DNA from: Micropruina sonneratiae
GTDB lineage: Bacteria > Actinomycetota > Actinomycetes > Propionibacteriales > Propionibacteriaceae
Assembly (NCBI RefSeq): GCF_025972045.1
Contig: NZ_JAPDHX010000001.1
Coordinates: forward strand, 602,248 to 662,776
Reading direction: 5' to 3'
DNA length: 60,529 bases
The translations under genes and the position numbers were made by a program. The notes beneath the pieces are model-generated. The model searched no databases. It saw nothing but the letters and a program-made list of their open reading frames with translations, and was not told the DNA's origin. This document shows, in pieces, positions 1 through 8,807 of the stretch (its first letter is position 1; the number at the start of each line of letters is the position of its first letter).

Positions 1-103
1 CCCCTCCTTCGGCCCATGTTTTGTTGTTTGCCTTTTGGTTGCCCCACGTGGGGGGGGGGGGGGGGGGGGGGGCGCGCCAACCCCGCCCCCCCCCCACCTT
101 CGG
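1..103. other. Window-end low-complexity sequence
   Basis: The first 49 bases are T/C-rich and unlike the rest of the window. They are followed by a run of 23 G (50-72) and then a C-rich stretch with a run of 10 C (86-95). No gene is visible. This looks like a contig-end artefact rather than genomic sequence. The adjoining transporter gene stops just inside it at 104, so any downstream permease genes are not in this window. Confidence 0.7.
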
Positions 104-1702
104 TCAGGCCTTACGCGTCGCGTTCAGCAGGTTGACACCGGGAATGTCGAGCGCCTGGACGCCGCCGATCTTGTTGGCATCCCAGGCCGTGAACAGCTTC
201 ATGTGCATCACCGGGTAGACGACGGCCTCGTCGGCGATGGTGTCGAGGGCAATGTTCATCTTCTTGGTGGCCTCGCTCTCGGAGGTGGCCCGCAGGGCCG
301 CGTCCAACTGCTCCATCAAGGCCTTGTAGTCGGACGTGTCCGACCACTTGTTCCAGGGCATGAACTGGCTGGTGGGGGAGTAGAACCAGCGCACGTTCAG
401 GTCGGGATCGATCCCGAACTGGTTGGGGTTGCCCGAGAAGGTCACCACGTCGGCGTCGTCGCCCGCAGCCAGCTTGGAGTTGAACTGCGCGGTCTCCACG
501 ACATCCAGGGTCGTCTCGACGCCGATGGCATCCCAGCTCTCCTTGATGGTGTTCACCGCCACCTTCGTCCACGAGATGTTCGTGGACATCAGCCGGATCT
601 TGATCGGCGTCGAAACGCCGGCCTGCTTGAGCAGGGCCTTGGCCTTCTCCTGGTTGTAGGTGTACTGGGTGTTGGCCTTGTTGTAGTACGGGCTGGACTC
701 CTGCAGGAAGGAGGTTGCCGGCGTCCCCTGACCGGAGATGGACACGTCGATGAGCTTCTCGGTGTCGATAGCGGTGCGGAGCGCCTGCCGGACCAGCTTG
801 TTGTCGAACGGCGCCTTGCTGGTGTTGAAGGCCAGCCCCAGCATGTTCATGCTGTCCTTGCCCTCGACGGTGAGCCCGCGCTGCTTGAGCTGATCGAGGC
901 CGTCGGTGGGGATGTTGTCGGAGATCTGCACCGGATCGGAAGCGGCCGTCAGGGAGGCGAGCCGCGCGGCCGGGTCGACCGCGACATTCCATTGCAGTTG
1001 CTTGACGGTCGGCTTGAGCGGGCCGTTGTAGGTGTCGGCGAGGACGAGCCTGGTGAACGAGGTGTCCTCGTGGGCGGCGACCTTGTAGGGGCCCGAGCCG
1101 AGGGCGTTCTTACCCTGGGCCAGGAAGCTCGCGTCCTTACCCTCGAACACGTGCTTCGGCATGATCTTCACGATCGAGAAGCGCTGGAGCGCGTAGGTGA
1201 AGGGGAACTTCATGTTGATCTGGACGGTCTGATCGTCGACCTTGTTCACCGAGTCGAGCCAGTCGGAGAAGAATCCGGTGGTGATGATCTTCGACGCCGG
1301 ATCCAGCACCCTGCCGAAGCTGAACACTACGTCGTCGGCGGTGACGGGCTGACCGTCCTGCCACTTGGCGCCGTCGCGCAGTTTGACCGTCCACGTCTTC
1401 GACGTCAGTTCATCGTCAGTGGGCAGCGCGGCGGCGAGAGCGGCGTAGGGTTTCCGGGTCACGGCCTCGGCATCCCACAGGGCCTCATAGATGTGGTTCT
1501 GCGCCGCCATGGCGAAAGCGGAACCGGTGTTCAGCGGATCCCAGCTGCTGTTGTTGTTGTAGCCGATCGAAACCTCGATCCGCTCCGCTGCGGGCACGTC
1601 GTCCACATTGACGCTCGATGCCGGCCCGCTACAGGCAACAAGAGCGAGCAGCAGCCCGCTGACAGCTGCTCCCCGGCCCAGGCGGCGGGTTGTCGCACTC
1701 AT
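104..1702 (-). CDS. ABC transporter substrate-binding lipoprotein, peptide/nickel family (SBP family 5)
   Basis: A 532-residue extracytoplasmic solute-binding protein. The N-terminus has a basic stretch (TTRR), a hydrophobic core and a lipobox (LVAC), so Cys24 would be lipidated and anchor the protein to the membrane. The body has the family 5 layout, including the segment KTWTVKLRDGAKWQDGQPVT typical of DppA/OppA proteins, and its length is normal for the family. The ATG at 1702 is preferred because GAGGAG lies just upstream and the signal peptide begins here; the frame is open further upstream but would cut into the divergent regulator. Likely ligands are oligopeptides, but sugars or opines are possible in this family. 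Permease and ATPase genes would lie beyond the window edge. It is divergent from a GntR regulator that probably controls it. Confidence 0.9.
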   Translation of the reverse strand: MSATTRRLGRGAAVSGLLLALVACSGPASSVNVDDVPAAERIEVSIGYNNNSSWDPLNTGSAFAMAAQNHIYEALWDAEAVTRKPYAALAAALPTDDELTSKTWTVKLRDGAKWQDGQPVTADDVVFSFGRVLDPASKIITTGFFSDWLDSVNKVDDQTVQINMKFPFTYALQRFSIVKIMPKHVFEGKDASFLAQGKNALGSGPYKVAAHEDTSFTRLVLADTYNGPLKPTVKQLQWNVAVDPAARLASLTAASDPVQISDNIPTDGLDQLKQRGLTVEGKDSMNMLGLAFNTSKAPFDNKLVRQALRTAIDTEKLIDVSISGQGTPATSFLQESSPYYNKANTQYTYNQEKAKALLKQAGVSTPIKIRLMSTNISWTKVAVNTIKESWDAIGVETTLDVVETAQFNSKLAAGDDADVVTFSGNPNQFGIDPDLNVRWFYSPTSQFMPWNKWSDTSDYKALMEQLDAALRATSESEATKKMNIALDTIADEAVVYPVMHMKLFTAWDANKIGGVQALDIPGVNLLNATRKA

Positions 1703-1726
1703 ACACACTCCTCGACGAGTTGATCT

Positions 1727-1783
1727 GATGACAATCATCGGACGTCCGATGTTGTATGTCAGATACTCGCATCGATACGATGC
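1727..1783. promoter_or_regulatory. Divergent regulatory region with an array of inverted repeats (candidate GntR operators)
   Basis: The 126-bp gap between the transporter gene and the GntR gene is less GC-rich than its surroundings. It contains a perfect 16-bp palindrome CATCGGACGTCCGATG (1736-1751), GATG-N5-CATC (1727-1739), GTAT-N5-ATAC (1754-1766) and GCATCG-ATA-CGATGC (1769-1783). The palindromes are seen directly. Operator function and binding by the adjacent FadR-type protein are inferred from the divergent arrangement. Confidence 0.6.
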
Positions 1784-1828
1784 AGTGGTCAACTGAGCCC
1801 GCAAAGTCTGCGGAACAAAGGAGTATGA

Positions 1829-2560
1829 ATGGCTGCCACCCCCGACACCGCCGGCGCTGCGCTGAACGGCTCTGTGCGGGGCCACCTGTCCGTTGCTGAC
1901 CTGATAAAGAGCTACATCCTCGACAAGCATCTGAAACCCGGCGATCCGATGCCCACCGAAGCGGAACTGTCGCAGCTTCTGGGCATCAGCCGATCGAGTG
2001 TGCGCGAAGCCGTCAAGACGCTGAGTTCTCTCGACATCGTCGAGGTGAGGCACGGTCACGGTACGTTCGTGGGGCGAATGTCCCTCACCGCGATGGTCCA
2101 ATCGCTGGCGTTCCGTGGACTGCTCAGCCCCAAGGACGATCAGCACGTGCTCAGCGACCTTGTCGACCTGCGCGAACTGCTGGAGTCGAGCCTTGCCTCC
2201 GCCTTCATTCACAACCTGCAGCGGCCGGCGGTGCTCACCCTTCGCCGACTGGCGGCCACCATGAGCGAGAAGGCCGCACGATCAGAGGAGTTCACCGCCG
2301 AAGACCGCGACTTCCACATGGTGCTGATGGAAGCCAGCGGCAACGCCCTCGCAGTCCAGCTCACCGGCGCCTTCTGGGACGTGCACTCCATCGCGCTCAA
2401 TCAGCTGGGGGCGCCGAGCGATCTGGTCCAGACCGCCGAGGCGCACGCCGCCATCATCGACGCCATCGAGTTCGGCGACGAGCAAGCCGTCAAGAAGGCC
2501 ATCGTCGACCACTACAGCCCCGTCCGACGACGGATGGCTCGGGCCGTCGGCGACGACTGA
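1829..2560 (+). CDS. GntR-family transcriptional regulator, FadR subfamily (FCD domain)
   Basis: A 243-residue regulator. Residues about 20-85 form a GntR winged helix, with the signature PMPTEAELSQLLGISRSSVR and the wing VEVRHGHGTFVG. Residues about 105-235 are an all-helical FCD ligand-binding domain, with an Asp/His-rich core (DRDFHMVLMEASGN; later HAAIIDAIEFGD and DHY) of the kind that usually holds a metal and a carboxylate effector. The ATG at 1829 follows AAAGGAG (1818-1824) closely. Family members usually repress a neighbouring catabolic or uptake operon and are released by its substrate. Here the divergent gene encodes a family 5 substrate-binding protein, so it probably regulates that uptake system and itself. 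The effector cannot be named from the sequence. Confidence 0.9.
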   Translation: MAATPDTAGAALNGSVRGHLSVADLIKSYILDKHLKPGDPMPTEAELSQLLGISRSSVREAVKTLSSLDIVEVRHGHGTFVGRMSLTAMVQSLAFRGLLSPKDDQHVLSDLVDLRELLESSLASAFIHNLQRPAVLTLRRLAATMSEKAARSEEFTAEDRDFHMVLMEASGNALAVQLTGAFWDVHSIALNQLGAPSDLVQTAEAHAAIIDAIEFGDEQAVKKAIVDHYSPVRRRMARAVGDD

Positions 2561-2562
2561 GG

Positions 2563-2582
2563 CGCCGCACGCGACTGCGGCG
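2563..2582 (+). terminator. Short GC hairpin after the GntR gene
   Basis: CGCCGC and GCGGCG pair across an 8-nt loop, starting 2 nt after the stop codon. There is no T-tract, as is common for actinobacterial terminators. It is a weak candidate. Confidence 0.35.
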
Positions 2583-2618
2583 GGTTGCGCGTCGCGGTGT
2601 CCACCTGGGAGTCGGTGA

Positions 2619-4226
<1,608 letters not shown>

Positions 4227-4292
4227 GCCGGTAGTTTCCTGCCCTGACGACACTCCGACCATGACACTCCCATAAGGCGAAGGAGCCAGCCG

Positions 4293-5399
4293 ATGATCGA
4301 GATCGGGCGATCCAAGCGTGCCCAGCAGGTGTACTCGTTCGACGACATCGCCATCGTGCCCACCCGGCGCACCCGGCACATCGAGGACGTCCGGCTGAAC
4401 TGGACGATCGACGCGCTCACTTTCGATTTCCCGATCGTCGCGGCGCCGCAGGATTCGGTGATGTCGCCGGCCACCGCGAGCGCGTTCGGCAAGCTCGGCG
4501 GGTTGGGAGTGCTCAACCTGGAGGGGCTGTGGACCCGCTACGAGGACCCAGAGCCGCTGCTGGCCGAACTCGCCGAGATCGAGGATCCCCTGGCCGCCAC
4601 CCAGCGGATGCAAGCGCTGTACGCCAAGCCGATCCAGGGCGAGCTGATCACCCAGCGGCTGGCCGAGATCCGCGAGACCGGGGCGCCGGTGGCGGGGGCG
4701 CTGTCGCCGGAGAACTGTCGGCCGTTCGCCTCGGTGGTCGAGAAGGCCGGGGTCGACTTCTTCGTCATCCGGGGTACCACGGTGTCGGCCGAGCACGTCA
4801 GCAACACCGTCGAGCCGCTCAACCTCAAGGAGTTCATCTACGCCCTCGACGTGCCGGTCATCGTCGGCGGCTGCGCCACCTATTCGGCGGCCCTGCACCT
4901 GATGCGGACCGGGGCGGCCGGCGTCCTGGTCGGCTTCGGCGGCGGCGCCACCAAGCGCACCCGCAACGTGCTGGGTGTCGAGGTGCCGATGGCGTCCGCG
5001 CTCGCCGATGTGGCCGAGGCCCGGCGCGACTACATGGACGAGTCCGGCGGTCGCTACGTGCACGTGATCGCCGACGGGGCGTTGGGCCGTTCGGGTGACA
5101 TCGCCAAGGCGCTGGCCTGCGGCGCGGACGCCGTCATGGTCGGCTCGCCGCTGGCGCGGGCGTCCGAGGCGCCCGGTCACGGCTACCACTGGGGGCCGGA
5201 GGCGTGGCACCCCACCCTGCCGCGCGGCGAGCGGGTCCGGTTCGGGGCGATCGGCACCCTCGAGCAGATCCTGCACGGCCCCTCGCACACCCCCGACGGC
5301 ACGATGAACCTGGTAGGTGCCCTGCGCCGCGCGCTTGCCACCTGCGGCTACACCGAGGTCAAGGAGTTCCAGCGGGTCGAGGTCGTCGTCCACGCCTGA
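4293..5399 (+). CDS. guaB3: GuaB3-family IMP dehydrogenase-related protein
   Basis: A 368-residue TIM-barrel protein related to IMP dehydrogenase but without CBS domains, as expected for the GuaB3 family. It opens with MIEIGRSKRAQQVYSFDDIA and keeps barrel segments such as VPVIVGGCATYSAALHLMRT and [20 protein letters not shown]. The position that would carry the catalytic cysteine loop reads GFGGGATKRTRNVLG and has no Cys. From memory, mycobacterial GuaB3 proteins look the same there. Whether it converts IMP is therefore uncertain. A clear AAGGAG lies upstream of the ATG. The guaB-guaB3 order is conserved in Actinobacteria, which supports a shared role in guanine nucleotide supply or its control. 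Confidence 0.92.
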   Translation: MIEIGRSKRAQQVYSFDDIAIVPTRRTRHIEDVRLNWTIDALTFDFPIVAAPQDSVMSPATASAFGKLGGLGVLNLEGLWTRYEDPEPLLAELAEIEDPLAATQRMQALYAKPIQGELITQRLAEIRETGAPVAGALSPENCRPFASVVEKAGVDFFVIRGTTVSAEHVSNTVEPLNLKEFIYALDVPVIVGGCATYSAALHLMRTGAAGVLVGFGGGATKRTRNVLGVEVPMASALADVAEARRDYMDESGGRYVHVIADGALGRSGDIAKALACGADAVMVGSPLARASEAPGHGYHWGPEAWHPTLPRGERVRFGAIGTLEQILHGPSHTPDGTMNLVGALRRALATCGYTEVKEFQRVEVVVHA

Positions 5400-5418
5400 G
5401 CCGGTGGCCGTCGGCTGC

Positions 5419-5438
5419 GCCGGCGACGCTTCGCCGGC
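5419..5438 (+). terminator. Hairpin downstream of guaB3
   Basis: GCCGGCG-ACGCTT-CGCCGGC forms a perfect 7-bp stem with a 6-nt loop, 20 nt after the guaB3 stop. No T-run follows. It is a plausible terminator for the guaB-guaB3 unit. Confidence 0.5.
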
Positions 5439-5502
5439 CCTCCACCCCTCGTCATCCCGGGCTGGGTCCGGACCTCGTGCCGGTCTTTTCATCGCATGCG
5501 GG

Positions 5503-5580
5503 TATACCGATTTTCGACGTCGATGACCATGTAAGCGCTTCCATCGCCGTCCGGGGAGATCGACGTCGAAAATCGGTATA
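5503..5580. repeat. 22-bp perfect inverted repeat with 34-nt centre
   Basis: The left arm (5503-5524) and right arm (5559-5580) are exact reverse complements over 22 bases. Each arm begins or ends TATACCGATTTTCGACG and contains the small palindrome CGACGTCG. The arms are much more AT-rich than nearby DNA. The centre (5525-5558) holds a LacI-type operator-like site. No protein-coding function is seen here. It could be a REPIN- or MITE-like element, a double operator, or a large hairpin terminator. I saw no second copy in this window. Confidence 0.75.
5529..5544. promoter_or_regulatory. LacI/CcpA-type operator-like site
   Basis: ATGTAAGCGCTTCCAT matches the cre consensus WTGNNANCGNWNNCAW at every constrained position and has a perfect AAGCGCTT core (5533-5540). 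It sits inside the loop of the 22-bp inverted repeat. LacI-family binding is inferred from the consensus. No LacI-family gene is present in this window. Confidence 0.45.
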
Positions 5581-5661
5581 TCAACCGGCGGTGATATTCG
5601 CCCCGGTCGCCTCGGGCCCAGAGGTGGGATCAAGACAAGAGGCCAGCCGCACACTGCCCGT

Positions 5662-5667
5662 TAGGAT
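5662..5667 (+). promoter_or_regulatory. Leaderless promoter -10 box for chorismate mutase
   Basis: TAGGAT ends 7 nt before the ATG at 5675 and there is no Shine-Dalgarno. The transcript probably starts at or next to the start codon. Confidence 0.5.
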
Positions 5668-5674
5668 TCGACCC

Positions 5675-5968
5675 ATGAGCGCACCGCACCCGGAACTGGC
5701 CAGGCTGCGGGGCAGCATCGACAATCTGGACGCCGCCCTGGTCTGCCTGTTGGCGGAGCGTTTCAAGATCACCCAGCGGGTGGGGGAGTTGAAGGCCGAC
5801 CTGGGGTTGCCGCCGGCGGATCCGGAACGCGAGGCCGAGCAGATCGAGCGGCTGCGGCAACTCGCCCACGACGCGAACCTCGACCCCGAGTTCGCCGCGA
5901 AGTTCCTGACCTTCATCGTGTCCGAGGTGGTGCGGCACCACGAGCAGATCGCCCGCGGGGCGTCCTGA
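5675..5968 (+). CDS. Chorismate mutase, AroQ class
   Basis: A 97-residue all-helical enzyme that converts chorismate to prephenate, the first step toward phenylalanine and tyrosine. It has the pattern LARLRGSIDNLDAALVCLLA, then ERFKITQRVGELKAD (catalytic Arg/Lys residues on helix 1), and a C-terminal helix ending in HHEQIARG. There is no signal peptide, so it is the cytosolic form. The ATG at 5675 gives the usual N-terminus, and a TAGGAT box 7 nt upstream suggests leaderless translation. The frame is open further upstream through the inverted-repeat region, but that extension resembles nothing. The damaged GNAT gene begins 2 nt after its stop. Confidence 0.88.
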   Translation: MSAPHPELARLRGSIDNLDAALVCLLAERFKITQRVGELKADLGLPPADPEREAEQIERLRQLAHDANLDPEFAAKFLTFIVSEVVRHHEQIARGAS

Positions 5969-5970
5969 GG

Positions 5971-6430
5971 GTGGCGGTGACCATCCGGCCAGCGACGGCG
6001 GCGGACCGGGCGGCACTGGCCGCCGTCGAACAGGCGGCCGACACCCTGTTCGACGGCGTCATCACGCTGCCGTCGGGCACCGCAGACCTGGCGGCACCGG
6101 GTTTCGTCCTCGTCGCCGTTGGCCGCGACGATCGTCCGGTCGGGTTCGTCCAGGTGCTCGAACAGGACGCCCGCTTCCACCTGGAGCAGCTCAGCGTCCA
6201 CCCCGACGCCCAGCGGCGGGGGATCGGGGCGGCACTGCTGGACGCCGCCGAGCAGGCCGTGATCGCCGCGGCGGCTCGGTCATCACCCTGCGCACCTTCG
6301 CCGACGTGCCCTGGAACGCGCCCTTCTACCGCTCACACGGGTTCGTCGAGGCCGAGCTGCCGGTGGCGCTGGCCGCTCTTCAGGACGCCGAGCGCGGCTG
6401 GGGCTGCTGGCCGCCGGGCGTCGGGTCACC
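5971..6430 (+). pseudogene. GNAT-family N-acetyltransferase, interrupted by two apparent single-base deletions
   Basis: The N-terminal ~100 residues (MAVTIRPATAADRAALAAVE, then QLSVHPDAQRRGIGAALLDA with the acetyl-CoA binding R/Q-R-x-G-x-G motif) are in one frame from GTG 5971. The expected continuation VITLRTFADVPWNAPFYRSH is one frame back, from about 6279. A further continuation, GLLAAGRRVTPAKQ, is one frame back again from about 6400. Both shifts look like one missing base, near 6265-6278 and 6390-6405. After the second shift the frame runs without a stop into the Nudix domain, so the intact ancestor may have been a GNAT-Nudix fusion. The start is coupled to the chorismate mutase stop. 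The substrate is unknown. Sequencing error is an alternative to real decay. Confidence 0.7.
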
Positions 6431-6478
6431 CCTGCCAAGCAGGTCGCGCCGGACGTCGTCCCGTGGCCGGCGACCAGC

Positions 6479-7039
6479 GTGCTGCCGCTGCGCGACGGGG
6501 TGGGAGGGCTGGAGGTGTTCGTGCAGTTCCGCGCGTCCACGATGGACTTCGCCGCCGGGGCGGTGGTGTTCCCCGGTGGGCGGGTGCTGACCGGCGAGGT
6601 GCCGGTCGCCGTCCCCGAGTCGCACGCCGTGGCCTGGGCCGCCACGGATCTGCCGGACGCCGGGGTGCTGGCGGCCGCGGCGATCCGCGAGGTCGCCGAG
6701 GAGTGCGGGGTGATCCTGCGCGCCGACGACCTGGTGCCCTGGGACGACTGGGTCACCCCGCCCGGCGGGCGTCGCCGCTTCGATGTCGCCTTCTACCTCA
6801 CAGCCGCCCGGCCCGATCAGGACTGGCGCAACACCACCACCGAGGCGGTTCGCACCGGTTGGGAGCGACCGGGCGGGCTGCTGGCCGACGCCGACCGCGG
6901 GCTGCTGCGACTGATGCCGCCCACCCGCACCCTGCTCAGCGAACTGACCGCGCTGCCGACGGTGGCGGTGGCGCTGGCGTCGGCGCCAGAGATCCGGCCG
7001 GTGCTGCACGATGCGGGACGCCCCCGGCTACGGTCCTGA
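6479..7039 (+). CDS. Nudix hydrolase (possibly the C-terminal half of a GNAT-Nudix fusion)
   Basis: From GTG 6479 this gives 186 residues with a Nudix fold. DFAAGAVVFPGGRV is the first conserved strand-loop and AAAIREVAEECGVIL is the Nudix box (REVxEExG), which would bind a metal and cleave a nucleoside-diphosphate-linked substrate. The upstream GX5E part of the box is not conserved, as in long-insert Nudix proteins of the NUDT19 type. The start is uncertain: recognisable sequence (AKQVAPDVVPWPATS) precedes the GTG with no other start codon before the apparent frameshift, which suggests the true start is the GNAT start at 5971. Its last 12 bases overlap the end of the convergent WYL regulator gene. 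Confidence 0.75.
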   Translation: MLPLRDGVGGLEVFVQFRASTMDFAAGAVVFPGGRVLTGEVPVAVPESHAVAWAATDLPDAGVLAAAAIREVAEECGVILRADDLVPWDDWVTPPGGRRRFDVAFYLTAARPDQDWRNTTTEAVRTGWERPGGLLADADRGLLRLMPPTRTLLSELTALPTVAVALASAPEIRPVLHDAGRPRLRS

Positions 7040-8068
7040 CCCGCCGGCGGCGGTGTCGACAGGGTCACCGGGCACGGCCCCGGCGGCCGCGGTGTGTGCC
7101 GCCAGGCTCTCCCGGGCGAGCCGGATCACGTCCTGCCGGAGCGAATCGGGGCTGAGCAGACGGGCGTCCCCGCCGTGGGCCAGCACGATGGCCAACGCCG
7201 CCTTGGCGGCCCGGAACGACAGCTCGAGCACCGGCCAGCCGCCGTCGGTGCCGACGCGGTCGATGGTGCTGCCGGCCGCCAACTGGAAGCGGGCGTGCGA
7301 ACAGAAGAAGTCGACGACGTCGGGGTGGACGGCGACGGTGATCCGCCAGGGCCGGGCGCCCTGCTCGAAGCGGGACCGCTGCCGCTCCCAGGCCTGCGCC
7401 AGGTCGAAGCCGTCCGGCAGGACGGCAGGTTCGTCGAGCACCTCGGCGGCCACGATGCGCGACACCCGGTAGGTGCGGGATTCGCCGGCCCGGCCGGCCA
7501 GCAGGTACCAGCGACCCGTGTTCTCGACCAGACCGTAGGGATCGACCGTGCGGACCGACGGCGCCGTATCGTCGTCGGCCTCGGAACCGGACCGGTAGCT
7601 GAGCATCACCCGGCGCCTACGGGTGGCGGCGTCGCGCAGTTCGGGGAGCAGCGGCACCTGTTCGGCGGCGTCGAACCAGCGCCGACGGTCGACCATCACC
7701 ACCGAGGCCAGCGCCTCGGCCCTCTCCAGCGCCGGGGCGGGAACGGTCGCGGACAGCTTCGTCAATGCCGAGCTCAACTCGCCGCCCAACCCGAGCTCGG
7801 TGGCCGCGGTGCCCGACGTCCAGGCGAACAGCGCCTGCGCCTCGCCCGGGCTCAGCCCCGACACCTCCGTCCGGTACCCCTCCAGCAGGGCGCAACCGCC
7901 ACCGCGGCCACGGTCGGTGTAGACGGGGACGCCTGCCGCCGACAACGCCTCCATGTCGCGCAGCACCGTCCGCTCGGAGACCTCGAGCAGTTCCGCGATC
8001 CGGCGGGCCGGCAGCCGGCCGTGCCGGCGCAGCAGCGCCAGCAGTTGCAGCAGTCGATCGGCGCGCAT
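7028..8068 (-). CDS. WYL-domain transcriptional regulator (YafY-like, HTH_11)
   Basis: A 346-residue one-component regulator. The N-terminal helix-turn-helix (about residues 1-60: MRADRLLQLLALLRRHGRLP, then ISERTVLRD-type recognition helix read here as VSERTVLRDMEAL) is followed by a linker and a WYL domain containing RWYLLAG and the downstream Arg cluster (RTYRVSRI), then a C-terminal WCX-like segment. WYL domains usually sense ligands or nucleic acid. ATG 8068 is chosen because the family starts with MRADRLL; a TTG 10 codons upstream lies inside the operator. It is divergent from a TIGR03086 gene across a 21-bp palindrome that very likely is its own operator. Confidence 0.88.
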   Translation of the reverse strand: MRADRLLQLLALLRRHGRLPARRIAELLEVSERTVLRDMEALSAAGVPVYTDRGRGGGCALLEGYRTEVSGLSPGEAQALFAWTSGTAATELGLGGELSSALTKLSATVPAPALERAEALASVVMVDRRRWFDAAEQVPLLPELRDAATRRRRVMLSYRSGSEADDDTAPSVRTVDPYGLVENTGRWYLLAGRAGESRTYRVSRIVAAEVLDEPAVLPDGFDLAQAWERQRSRFEQGARPWRITVAVHPDVVDFFCSHARFQLAAGSTIDRVGTDGGWPVLELSFRAAKAALAIVLAHGGDARLLSPDSLRQDVIRLARESLAAHTAAAGAVPGDPVDTAAGGSGP

Positions 8069-8089
8069 GCGGACGAGTCTCGCAGAAAT

Positions 8090-8110
8090 ACCTGACAAGA
8101 GATGTCAGGT
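8090..8110. promoter_or_regulatory. Perfect inverted repeat, probable WYL-regulator operator
   Basis: ACCTGACA-AGAGA-TGTCAGGT is a perfect 8-bp inverted repeat with a 5-nt spacer. It lies midway between the WYL regulator start (8068, minus) and the TIGR03086 gene start (8131, plus). That placement would let one protein repress both divergent genes. The palindrome is observed; the binding protein is inferred. Confidence 0.7.
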
Positions 8111-8130
8111 TAGGCCGCGAGGCTGGTTCC

Positions 8131-8736
8131 ATGACTGAAACCCAGACCGTGCCGGACACCCGGCCCCTGTTGTCCAAGGCCCTCGACCAGGTCACCTGGC
8201 TCATCGAGGCTGTCGAGGTAGCCGACCTCGTCCGTCCCACCCCGTGTTCCGAGTGGAGTGTCCGCGACCTGCTCAGCCACCTGGTCGCGATCGACACCCG
8301 CATCGCGCACGTCGCGGGTGGCGGCCACTTCGCCGAGGTTCCGACCAGCGTCACCGGCATCGCCGACGACGGCTGGGCCGACGCCTGGCGCACCGGGTTG
8401 GTCACGGTGCGGAACTCCGTCGGCGGCCCCGACGTGCTGGGTCGTACCTGGCAGCACCCGGCGGGCGACATGCCCGGCTTCCAGGCGATCGCCATCTACG
8501 CCAGCGAGTTCGCCGTGCACGGCTGGGATCTTGCGCGTGCGTTGGGCCGCGACGCCGACCTCGACGAGGCCCTGGCGGCCGCGCTGGTGGGCCCTATCAC
8601 CGGTGCCCTCCCGGCGCAGCCGCGCAACCTGCCGCAGATCCCGTTCGGCCCGGTGGTCGAGGTGCCGGCCGACGCCGCCCCCTACGCCCGGCTGGTCGGC
8701 TGGGTGGGGCGCGACCCGCAGTGGCGGGCCGACTGA
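8131..8736 (+). CDS. TIGR03086-family protein (maleylpyruvate isomerase-like, DinB-type fold)
   Basis: A 201-residue protein with the four-helix DinB/MDMPI arrangement. SEWSVRDLLSHLVAIDTRIA supplies the first metal-binding His and HGWDLARALG the later His; together they would bind a divalent metal. The N-terminal segment PLLSKALDQVTWLIEAVEVAD matches the TIGR03086 family. Members are thought to be mycothiol- or thiol-dependent enzymes in Actinobacteria, but the substrate here is unknown. It is divergent from the WYL regulator and shares the palindromic operator, a common actinobacterial pairing that suggests induction by whatever ligand the regulator senses. Confidence 0.82.
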   Translation: MTETQTVPDTRPLLSKALDQVTWLIEAVEVADLVRPTPCSEWSVRDLLSHLVAIDTRIAHVAGGGHFAEVPTSVTGIADDGWADAWRTGLVTVRNSVGGPDVLGRTWQHPAGDMPGFQAIAIYASEFAVHGWDLARALGRDADLDEALAAALVGPITGALPAQPRNLPQIPFGPVVEVPADAAPYARLVGWVGRDPQWRAD

Positions 8737-8781
8737 ACGGCAGTCCGCACCCCTCGGTGAGTCGGCGCACTCCATCGGTGC

Positions 8782-8799
8782 CCGCGAACTGGTTCGCGG
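8782..8799. terminator. Bidirectional hairpin between convergent genes
   Basis: CCGCGAAC-TG-GTTCGCGG is a perfect 8-bp stem between the TIGR03086 gene (plus, ends 8736) and cysE (minus, ends 8808). It is well placed to terminate both transcripts. Confidence 0.55.
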
Positions 8800-8807
8800 C
8801 GGCGCGA

